A stretch of 64,000 bases of DNA. It comes from Beroe forskalii (Eukaryota; Ctenophora; Nuda; Beroida; Beroidae). The position numbers and the translations under genes are program-made. Position 1 is the first letter of the stretch; each line of letters opens with the position of its first letter. The notes beneath the pieces are model-generated. The model had not been told where the DNA came from. It worked only from the letters and a program-made list of their open reading frames with translations, and made no database searches. Positions 36,501-48,500 of the stretch are shown one piece after another. Location of the stretch: NCBI GenBank assembly GCA_011033025.1, contig WFMF01000056.1, forward strand, positions 310,001 through 374,000, given 5' to 3'.

Positions 36501-39500
36501 GGGTCCTTGAAGTGAATGTTGGTAACGAAGCTGGTGCTCTTGTCCGCGCAGTAGTTTATCTCTAGGGATATCTCTTGGGATGGGTTGTCCACGGAGCAGG
36601 CTGGGAGCTCAATCTTCTCCGGAGTTACGGAGACTGGGGTGATTATCTCACCCTCGTCAGACCGGATCTCATCTATTGTTACTTCGACTACCACAGGACT
36701 GAGGAGTGAGACGTTAAGGTATATCACACGATAGGGAATTCGAAATGTCAAGGCCTATTTTCTAAAAACGATCTAACAAAAAGAATCCAGGATTATTTTG
36801 TCCCGAGCAAATTATCGCCAGCATCCCACCAGGTATAGTTTGTAGCAGTGATATCGAGAGAAGTAGCGATGTTAGCGGATAACGGCGTAGGCAGCAACAT
36901 GAGGGACTCCGAGGAGAAGAGGAGGGTGGGCGGCGCCATGCTGCCTGTCACGCTGATCACGCGGTATGGGTAACGCGTGACACTCTCCAATATAAGGGGC
37001 AGCTCCATCGAATAACAGCAGTCTCCACCCGGGTAGAACTGCAGCCCGATGTAGGTGGACTCCTCCGGTTTCAGAGTTTTCCAGGTTACCCCACCCACAT
37101 CTTTGGTAGGCATCTGGGCCTTGTTGCCCTCCTTGTCGACAAATCGGAAGACTTTCTGCTCGAACGTCTGGCTGTACTCCCGGATATCGAGAGCGAATGC
37201 TACGGTTTCTTTTCCGTCATTCTTAATGTTTACACCCTGGAGAAATGTGTTTTCAGATCACTTCGAAATAAAAGTTCAGCAATTTTACTAAATATTCACT
37301 GCCTAGCAACTTAATTGGAATTTCATTATGATTCGATCTATCTTTTGTGAATTCACATTGAGAATCTCATGATCCATAATAAGATGATTACTTAGCAACT
37401 AACCATGACGTTATCAGTGTCAGCAGCACATTCTGAGGTAGTCTGGAAGGGGGAAGCACTGAAGTTGAGGTGGAGTGAGTCCACTGAGAGGACGGGGTAC
37501 ATGGCCGTGGCAGTTACTCTCCGACATGGGGTGTTCATCAGACATGCAGCCTGAGGGAGCAGAGGATTTAGGAGTGAGGATTGGGTTTTCAGATGTAGAT
37601 TTAGGGGTGAGAATTGGGTTGTCAGATGTAGAATGTAGATTTAGGGGTGAGGATTGGATATAGTCAGGTGTAGATTTAGGGGTGAGGATTGGATATAGTC
37701 AGATGTAGATTTAGGGGAGGGATTGGATATAGTCAGATGAAGGTAACCGAAGAAATTAGAAGTACTAAAAGCTGTCATTTCACCAAATTTTGGACACTTG
37801 TTTTGCAGTTCATTGACAAATGGAAAATTCCAACTTTGACTTAGCCTAAATTTCCAACAGATGTCTGAGAACTCACTTCGGTGGTGTCAGTTCTCTGTCT
37901 GGAGACGGCAGATCCGACCTTTCTGGAAGGAGGAGGAGGGGCGATCATGTCGTTTATCAGAACAGGCAGGTTGAAATCATAGCTGGCAACCTAGGGTGGG
38001 AGAAGAGAGCTTTTAGAACAAGTCAATTTCAAAGAGATATTCGCAATTATTGAACACATAGTTCCACTTGAGATTGATACATTAAGTGGATTTCTTAAAT
38101 GTAATAAAACAGGTCTGAAATTGAGAATATCTCTGGACCTGTTTGGGAGAGAAGATGAGGTCTATCTTGACCTTCTCCCCCGGACTTAGGTAGATGTGGT
38201 AGAAGTTATCTTCAACGTAGTTCTTCTTATCGTCATCTGCAACAGTTCCGATATCAGGGAGATGAAGTTACATCTTCACGAGATAAATTGGAAAAGATAA
38301 GATACAAATTGTGTTGAAAAGACAAATTTAGAAAGATAAGATACAATAATTATGTTCACAAGATAAATTGTTGGATGAATCTTAGATTTAAAACCTGCAA
38401 AGTTTCTATGAGGGATTTCCAGTCTGAAGTCCCTGTACTTGTTAAGGTTGTACACGATCTCAGCCTCGGATGCCATGGGGTTGACGAGGTGGAAGGTCTG
38501 GGAGAGGGTGGACCCGACATGGACTCCGTTGAAGGAGAAGGTGTCTAGATCACACTCTACCATGGGAGGTTCAACAGAGCCACCAACTCTCAGGGACTGC
38601 CTCTTTCCTCCCCGAACCTGAGTATTACAGTTGTTAGCTGGGGAGGGGGGGGGGGGTGAACCCACGCTGATTATCACAACTCCCCTTATCTTAGCATGAT
38701 ATTGCTCGCTTGAATTCATCGAGCATATATTGGAATATGATTCATGAAAATCCAACAATTAATGATTTTGATGAAATTGCACAATCCACATCTTCACCCC
38801 GACAAACCTTGACATCGATCTTGAAGTCGAACTTCTCAATGTCCACAGCAAAGAAGGACAGCTCGAGGTTCACCATTCCTCCGACGGGAATACACCCAGA
38901 ATCAGGCTTCACTGTGCAGAATGGAGTGGGCTGCGGGTTCAAAACCTGCGGAAAAGTACATAAAGACGTGATATTATACCCCTCAAAGGCTGGAAAGGCA
39001 ATTCAATTCAGTCATTAATTTACCGTTCGAGTCACAGCGTGCATATAATAAACATCTGGCAAAAACCAGGATAATAAGCGAAACCAGGATTGCTTGCAAA
39101 GTCTAAAATCCTGCAATTTTACGGGTAATTCCTCCATAGTGACCTGGAAGAAGGCGTGGTGGCAGCCCGTGTTTTTCAGAGCAGCAGTAGCTTTGTGCAC
39201 GACGTGTAGGGGCAACACCCCCACACCCAGACGCCGCTCAACGAAGGAAACTGCAGGTCTGAAAACGACAGTTAGGAGCGGCAATATTGGCGAAGTCTTC
39301 GTGTGCGGGTCTAACAATCTTGAATCTTATGATCTGATGGTTTTTAATCTGAAACCATGGAAACTTTCACGTATCTAAGTACTATTATTTGAAGGTTGTG
39401 TAATCTTGTAATGTGTACTCACGCAGCGAACTCAGCGGTGCAGGTGAGTTTTGCAGTGTTCCCCTCCACTACGTCCAGCGTAAAGACAGCGTCCAGCGGG

Positions 39501-42500
39501 GATGTCACAGACGGGAAGTAGAGCACTTCGCAGTTCAGCGTACTATGCGGCTCCACAGTTCCTTGCGACGGACGGACTGCAAACGGACTGATTTTGTCCG
39601 GACGCCAGGCGAACTCGGCCGGACCATTGGTCTTGTTGGTTAGCTTGACGATCTCGCTGTAACCTGTGGAATCTAGCGCATGGAACTTTAGCTTGTGGGT
39701 AAATAGTACTAGAAATTTGAGTAAAAACTGATTTAAAAGCTCATTGAATATTATATTTCCACAAAAATTTTTACCTCATGAAATTATATTTTCTTGTTCA
39801 AACAAAGGATTTCAGGAAGGGGTAAGCAATGGACAATTATCGAGTTCCTGGAATTGGACGTACTCCGAAAATAAGTGTACACCACCTAATTGTGGTAACC
39901 ACTTACAACCAGGTTAACAGCTAATTGGGAGCAGCGATTTTGTGTATTTGCACGTCATTAATCTTGATTTTAAGGAGCTCCTGCGCTGTATGCTAATATT
40001 TCTTTGGTTTTTATCGGTTTTAGAGCCACCCTCTCTCGATCTAAATAAGCGGAGATTGGGTACGGTCATGAATATTAATGAAAGTTACTTACGATGACCA
40101 ATTGCAGCTACTCTAAATCGAGAGAGGGTATGTTAGAGAAGTTAAAACAATGCAAATATTAGCATATCTAAGCGCCGTGCAAGGGATTCAAGCCTCATTA
40201 GCACCCACATAACTCCATGCTTGCAATGAGCTTCGTTGGGTTGAGTTTTTGCCTAAATCTCTTTTATTGTGTAGGACTGCGGTCAGTGGTCACTGGATGT
40301 AAAAAGTTAGAACCATATTTTTATGATATTCCTAAAAATTGAGCATATTTCATTTATGTTATTTATTAAAAGTAAAATTCATGAAGTTGATAAACCATCT
40401 AAATTTCTTACATAAACCATATTTTTCCAGATAGATGTCGAATAGTTTCGTTTAGTGGCTCATGAGCTTCTATTTTATCATCCTGCTATTTCCTTTTTCT
40501 TTTGCAGTTTTTTATAGGGCCAGCGAATACACTCAGCAAGGTAACATATACATTCAAAAATGATAAAACTTAACACTTACACAGTACCAACTTTGAAATG
40601 AACTAGAAATCATTCTTGAAGTGGAAAATCTTAGAATTCCGTATGCATAACAGTAACATAGTATTTATTACTTGACTGAAACTTGACTTGATGTATATTG
40701 CATAAAAAGTAAAAACTTTGTCTCTGAATAGCCACTCATATTATCCCACAGGAGTGAACTGTGGGCTCTTGTGGGAGGGGGGATGTGGCCCCCGGTATAC
40801 GGAAGTTCAAATTGCTGGTAAACCCAGTACCTCAGTCGCAGACTGCAGGGCCCAGTGCAAACAAGTTACCGACTGTGAAGTGTTGATCGTACGCAGCCCT
40901 GATTTTCAATGTTACTTCAACCGCGAGAAGGCATTTGATGTATGTGACAGAAACACTGCTCAAGTTGAAAAATATACAACATATTCAGTCAACGAGTGTG
41001 AATTCGGTATTTCTTCATCTTTCTTATTATCACGTCATATCTTATGATCATATCGCCATTCTCCAATAATAATGTGATAATATACAAATATCTTGTCTCT
41101 TCATCTTGTAAATTAAGGATTTTATACCTACTCTAGTCTTCTTCCCTTGACAATTTTATAGTTGCCAGAATATGCGATCGTTTGCCAAAAATTCGGGTAA
41201 AAGGGCTACCCTAATATTTGATACGGTGTTTTGGAATTAAATCAACAAATGCCACTTGATATGAACATTAACCATACTCATTTTATTAATACATTTTACT
41301 GTTTTATTTTCAACTGCTAACTTTTATTGCTGACTGGAACACTCGAACTATTCACGTACTAGGTACAAATGAGTTAATTTAATAAAATCATGCCAAAGAT
41401 AACTCTTCATTAACACCGATACTCCAGTAAAGTTCCAAAGCTTTGGAATGAGGTAATGGAAGGCGAAGTATAACAGGTAACTAAGATGGTATTTCTCATC
41501 TCATATTTTTATTGTGTTAGTACATTGTCATACTAAATATCAATGGTATAGTTTTGGGCCCAAAAATAGATTTTGTTCATTTCAGCCTGAATGTTACCGA
41601 AATCTCTAATATAATTTCGCAACCTCTGTTTTTTGTTTGTGCGTAACGGCGGAAACATCTTCGGAACGTGCGCGCATTACGATTTGTGCGGGTAACCATG
41701 GTGACACGTGCACGGAGAATTGCGCGCGCGCTCATTTCTGTTAATGGTGTTTTGATTACGTTAGTACGTTGCGATCTCTAATAACTTTTGAACGGATCGG
41801 AGTTTTTTGATGCGGTAAAAAGTTGTCGAGTCTTGAAACATCAAAGAAGCAACAATTCGGATACTGGGACCCTATCTGTTGAAGTGTTGAGTGTTGTTTA
41901 ATGCTGTTTTCATTTCGTTGCAGCTACGTAACTTTTTGATCTGTTACTTTTTGATCTAATTGGAATTTTTTGATGCGGTAAAAAGAATTGTGGGGGTTGA
42001 TATTTGCGAAGGAGGTGCTGCGTAGCAGCGCCGAGTGAGCTGTGTATATGCAGGCCCTACGGGCCTGCTAGTCTCTAATATAATTTCGCAACCTCTGTTG
42101 TTTGTGCGTAACGGCGGAAACATCTTCGGAACGCGCGCGCACTACAATTTGTGCGGGTAACCATGGTGACACGTGCACGGAGAATTGCGCGCGCGCTCAT
42201 TTCTGTTAATGGTGTTTTGATTACGTTGCGCGAGCTCTATTAATAACTTTTGAACGGATCGGAGTTTTTTGATGCGGTAAAAAAGTTTTAGTTGATTTGA
42301 ATTGCATTGGTTGAAATCAGCGAGCTGTGTATTTGCAGGCACAACGGGCCTGCTAGTCTCTAATATAATTTGCCATTCTCTGTCGCGTTTTTCGTCCTTA
42401 TGTGGGCGCGCGCGTGCAGTACGGAAATAGACGCGCGCGTTGCCATGGTTACATATTGCGCGCGCGTTCATTTCTGTTTAATGATGTTTTGAATACGTTG

Positions 42501-45500
42501 CTTCGCGTAAATTTTGAACTGATTGGAATTTTTCGATGCGGTAAAAAGTAATTAGTTGATTTGACTTTGTAGTAGTACCCAAAAAGTATATCACGCCCAA
42601 CGGGCCTGCTAGTCTCTAATATAATTTCGCAACCTCTGTTGTTTGTGCGTAACGGCGGAAACATCTTCGGAACGCGCGCGCATTACGATTTGTGCGGGTA
42701 ACCATGGTGACACGTGCACGGAGAATTGTGCGCGCGCTCATTTCTGTTAATGGTGTTTTGATTACGTTGCGATCTCTAATAACTTTTGAACGGATCGGAG
42801 TTTTTTGATGCGGTAATTTTTTTTAGTTGATTTGAATTGCATTGTTTGAAATTTGCGAGCTCTGAGTGCAGAGCTGTGTATTAGCTGGCCAATTAATAAA
42901 TTAATAACGGGCCTGCTATTACACAGCTCACTCAGAGATTGTAACTTTTGATCTGATTGGAATTTTTGATGCGGTAAAAAGTATTTAGTTGATTTGAATT
43001 GCATAGGTCGAAATTTGCGAACGAGGTGCTGCGTAGCAGCGCCGAGTGAGCTGTGTATTTGCAGGCCCAACGGGCCTGCTAGTCTTACTTATAATTTCGC
43101 ATTTCGTGTTTTTTCTCCGTACGTCACGCCCCATGGCAACGTGCGCGCAATGGGGGAAATTGCACGTGCAGATTAACTGCGCGCGCGTTCATTTCTGTCT
43201 AATGCTGTTTTGATTTCCGAGCTTCATAACTTTTGATGTGGTTGGAAGTTTTTGATGCGGTAAAAAGTATTTAGTTGATTTGAATTTTGCGAACGAGGTG
43301 CTGCGTAGCAGCGCCGAGTGAGCTGTGTATTTGCAGGCCCAACGGGCCTGCTAGTATCATATAAACAAGTATGTGATATGTTTCATTCCACAATATGCGC
43401 CCTGTGACCACTAATTAATAGATTTGTAACGGAAAATTTATCATACATTATACATAACCGCAAGCCGAGAAGGCATAGGGTCCACCTTTCAATATAGCCT
43501 AAGGTGATATCGCGCTCATTAATTGCATCATTGTGGCGGAACCACAAATGTGTATACAAAAAAATAATATTCGGTATGTCCATAATTAATTGGAGAACCA
43601 TAATCCATACATAATTATTGTCAAAAACCAATGAGTTTCACATGATAACCTCATAACATCCATGTGCCTTTTCAGGGCAAATATTACAGCCTTAATTGAG
43701 TTATTACAGGGCGTGTTTGTACAAACAAACGTTTAGTACCTTATTAGAGGTCAGGAAGTAGCTATTTTTACCGGAATAAGATAAAATTAGAAATTTGCAT
43801 CTGAAAACTTTACCATCCCTTTAAGCAAAATTTGTTTCCAAACAGAAGACTCTGCTAATAATATATTCACAACAGGAAGGCGGAATCTCAGCGAGTCACT
43901 AGTAACACTGCTCTGCTCTCAGGGCGTGTGAACTACAGTGGGATCAGGTATTTGGGAGAATTAACGGTGATGACGCTACAGCCGAGATTTTATTACTCAT
44001 TTTAATGTTGATGGACAGAAGGGTGATTGGTAGTTTGGGCATGAACTTTTACTTTATTTTTACATGTTTTAGATATCCATTAACGTTGAAAGTCATTTCG
44101 ACAAAGGAAGAAGCATCTGATTTTTATAAAATAATTTTATCTTTTTCTCACATTTTTCCTTCCATATTCAGACTGACATTTCGGTCATTCAAGTTTCTCC
44201 TCAGTTTCTTGGTTTTCATGCCGAAGAACTTTTAGATTTTTCCATAACAGATCTTGTGTAATTATAATGGGACATTGAAATTTGGATGCTACATTTTATT
44301 AACTTTTTCCTGGACAGTAATTCTGAAATAAAGATTAACAAGCATTCACAGATTGAAATTTCCAAAAACTTGTAGTTTTACTGCCTTTCCAAGAACACAG
44401 GGGGAGGGAGGATAAACGTAATAGAAATTCCGTGAAATGAAAGTTAATTGTGTGAGCAGATGATTACAGGACGTGGAGACAGCTAGCCGGGTGAGGAAGA
44501 GATTAGAGCGCTCATAAAATATTACCAAATCCACAAAAAACAAGCGCAATTCTTCTTGCGATTATCTACACAAATTTTCATACGACTATTCCCTCTACTT
44601 CCTTGATAAATGCATTACCGTAAGTCTGAGGCACGCCCAGTGTAGGTCTCAGAACGATGTCGGAGGCTGAGAGGACTATCTCTGGAGTTACTATCTTAGC
44701 GTGAACGTTGATATGCTGCTTGATGTGGTTGTTTACAGTGTACACCACGCTCCTGAATTGAGAGTGAGAAGGCAAATAAAAGGCAATTTGCGGGATTTTA
44801 TCTTTTTATGAGTCGAATTTGAGGGTTGGAGAGGTTTATTGCAGCAATTAGGAATAATAATACACCATCAAATTCCGAAAAATAACGCTGATAAAAGCAG
44901 AAGCCACGAAAGAAGTTATTATTATTACCAGCACACTAACCTTTGGAATATTCCCGATTTCTGTGACTCGAACACGACATCCACCTTCGAGAGAGTTCGA
45001 GGGGGAATGACCTGAGTGAGCGGAAGCGATTGTCGGAGTTCCCGACAATCGATGTCAATCTGGATGAAGATATGGATGTCCAGGTGATTCACTATCACCA
45101 GGGGTTTGGTGTTAACCGTCCGGATTGCTACCTCACCGAAATCTATGGTAGAAGGCCCGATGACAATCTGAAATGGTTCTCAGTGAACTTTTAGAGTTCG
45201 AATCATATCTGAGTCATTTCATACGCTTTGCTTAGTTGCATGTTATGCTTGGTACAAAATGCAAAGCTTTGAATTTTGACATTCATTCAGGTAGGGACAC
45301 ATTGGTTGATAATGAGACAAAATGATTTTCATCGATGTAACAGAGGACACATGATCGCATTTCACAACAACATTCTATGATTGCGTTGAGTAATTGAAAA
45401 TATCAGGTAAAAAGAACTTGGCACAAAATTTTCCATCATGCATGACGGAACGCGCGCAGTCTCCAATTTGAATATCCTCAAAATTTAATTTGTCGTTCGC

Positions 45501-48500
45501 ATGGCGACGCGCATACGCGTTCACACGATTGTTTTCGCGCGTACCCGGGCAAACTTCAAATTTTGTGACAATTGTGGCAAATATCTATAATCTCAGCAAA
45601 AACGACCAGAAAAGTTAACTACAATTGTGAGTTTACATTGATGGACCTGTAAAAGTATGATGCACTTAATAAGGGTTGGTGCAACTAGAAGTTGAGATCA
45701 TTCCGTACCGAATCACTAGAATTCTACTATACCACAATCCACATGTTAACTTAGTTAATTATACATATGCAATTGATGTTTCTTAGATCGTATGCAATGC
45801 TCAGTTAAACAATTGACCAGTTGACGACATACCTGATGCATTTGCTGGGGTGTGAGCCTGGTGCTGCACTCTTTCTTTTCCTGTGTCGTGGTGGGCTGGT
45901 TGTTCGTTGTGCATGTGGTGTTCTGAATACTCGCCTGTCTACTCGACAACTCTACTGATGTCAGCACCTTCTCTGATAGACCCTCTGAAATGTAATCTTT
46001 CAATGAGTGATGCACCGCTTTTTATGACCCTATAAGTTCATGCTGCATCCCTTCATTTCATTGGGATCTCTGGAATCCGGATGCAATGAAAAGTGAACTG
46101 TGAAAAGTGCCCCTTTTTCGTTATTTCTTGAATTAATGCCCGATCACTTTCGGGATACTGATTTCGAAGTAAGATTCAACACACTGGTGTACACTACCTA
46201 CTCCTTGACGTACCTGGAGGTGTGACTTTGGGTTGCTTGCCCGCCTGAGAGTCCACTATCTTAGGAGGCAGGAGTCCACACGCCGGCTTCATTCCCATGT
46301 CCTTCTCATTGTCAAACGTTAACAGCTCGCTGGGTATTTTATCCGTGCTGTCGCACTGTTACAAATCATAATACAAACATACCACGAATGATACTGCAAA
46401 CAAGTCATACCACAAACATACCAAAAACAAATCATATTACAAACAAACTACAGCGTTTTATAGAGGAGGGTTACTTATATGTCTTGAACGACTATTGTTT
46501 TCATCAAAAAACGTTGTGGGGACATTACAGGTCAAAAACAACAACATGAAACTACACAAACATACTTAAATAAACCTAAAGAGTTCCAATAAAACAATAA
46601 GAATACAAACAAAACAGATACAACCCTAAACCAGACTATACACAGCCAAATTACCGGTGTTTTATCTTCTCGAGTCTGTTGCTCCTCAGTGAGTCAATGT
46701 ACTGCTTGTACTTACCGGTGTTTTATCTTCTCGAGTCTGTTGCTCCTCAGTGAGTCAATGTACTGCTTGTACTTACCGGTGTTTTATCTTCTCGAGTCTG
46801 TTGCTCCTCAGTGAGTCAATGTACTGCTTGTACTTACCGGTGTTTTATCTTTTCGAGTCTCTTGCTCCTCAGTAAGTCAATGTACTGCTTGTACTTACCG
46901 GTGTTTTATCTTCTCGAGTCTGTTGCTCCTCAGTGAGTCAATGTACTGCTGGTACTTACCGGTGTTTTATCTTCTCGAGTCTGTTGCTCCTCAGTGATCC
47001 AATGTATTGCTTGTACTTACCAGTGTTTTATCTTCTCGAGTCTGTTGCTCCTCAGCCAGTCAATGTACTGCTTGTACTTACCGGTGTTTTATCTTCTCGA
47101 GTCTGTTGCTCCTCAGAGAGTCAATGTACTGCTTGTACTTCGCGGTGTTTTATCTTCTCGAGTCTGTTGCTCCTCAGAGAGTCAATGTACTGCTTGTACT
47201 TGTCTCTGTGCAGCTCCCTGTCAGATTTCTCACCCTCTGTATACGCGTAGTCCTGGTCTACGTAAGAGTAACGCTCCTGTTTCGTAAACGTAGTCCTGAC
47301 AGGAATCAGGGATTAACACTATGATAAGCTGTATGATGGAATGGAATATATCGATTTTCCTTAAACGTCGTCCTTTCAGACATATGGGTGTAATTTTCAG
47401 CTATAGCATGTCTTAATTTCGCAAACGATTTCCCGTTAATTTGCAACAATTTGAAAAACTTGAAGTAGCCAACTTGTAGACCTCAAGTGTTCCAAAACAA
47501 CTCTACTTATGTTGAAATGCAAAGCGGGTTAACGAATTGGATTTACAACAGTCAATAAGTAAACGCAACTCACAGTGAATGAACTCGGTCATTGCTAGGT
47601 CTAATAGAGCTATACAACTGGAACTTTGTCTTCTTCCTAGCCCCGACAGTGATATCATCGACTTTGGTTTGCTTGTTTAGGTTAGACACCTTACACTGTC
47701 CCTTAACCTGGAAGATGGCAGCTGTCAGATAAATACCTATAATTTGACTGGTCGTAACCCAAGACATGATCAAGTAGTTGATTAAACTGAGCATGTCTCT
47801 TTGGTTTGAGCTGGAAAGTGAAAAATAATTGACGAAGAGTCAAAAGATAATATGATAACTAGTCTCACCTGTATGGCAATGCGTTTCAGTATTTTGTGTT
47901 TGCCCTGGGCAATTATCTTGGGTTCCGTTTCATCAGTTGTATCAGTGATGAAGTTACCAATCCCCAAGATATCCAGCTGTATCCTGAAAGACAAAGATGA
48001 TCTAGAATGATAGCCGAGTTTGATTTTGAAATTAGAATTACGACAGGAATTGAAAGAGTGAAGTATATTGATGAATTGATGAATGTTTTTCTACCACCCT
48101 CTGTCTTTAAAACTGATAACTCACTTCTTAGAGAAAGATCCGAACTGAGAAGGACAGAATGTAATCTCTATCGGAGTCTCTTCTCCTGGGTTCAGCTTGC
48201 CAGTGGACGGCGCGGTCGTGAAGTGGGCTATCCTCGAGAAATTGTACTGAAAATCGAAAGGAGTCAGTCATTTTGAATGACCATTTGGTTCCAAATCAGA
48301 TGACTTTTCAGGATGAACTTTTCGTTTCAGTATCAAAAAAAACTTAAATTAATTATATTACTTAATTTTACTATTTTATCAGTTTCAAACAAAAATAACA
48401 TGTAAACGACAGAATGCGCTCCACACAACCCACCTGTAGCGGGAGAGTGTTGTTGTTGGTGAGAGTTAGAGTGGTTGTAGTCGTGCCTCCCACTTCACAG

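Larger units (their letters stand above)
39664..44618 (-). other. Large CFAP47 intron
   Basis: This 4.95-kb intron is many times the gene's usual intron length (mostly 150-400 bases). It holds the antisense PAN exon (40752-41006), the Helitron-like array (41603-43354) and otherwise AT-rich sequence without recognised genes. A short 'atcgagagaggg' inverted pair at about 40035-40125 is the only other structure noted. The flanking exons share phase 1 and join in frame. Confidence 0.7.

Noticed and set aside
42142-43070. Minus-strand ORFs with repeated KIRKLRSVQKLL-like segments
   Set aside because: They are translations of the Helitron-like array on its non-coding strand. The similarity between them reflects the DNA repeat.
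46651-47199. CRISPR-like array
   Set aside because: The units are directly abutting tandem copies with no unique spacers, in an animal gene. The same applies to the 39-bp array and the 11-kb minisatellite.
46933-47324. Three plus-strand ORFs with a repeated 'SQCTACTYRCFIFSSLLLL'-like product
   Set aside because: They are the antisense of the 61-bp repeat over a CFAP47 exon end. The sense strand explains the sequence.
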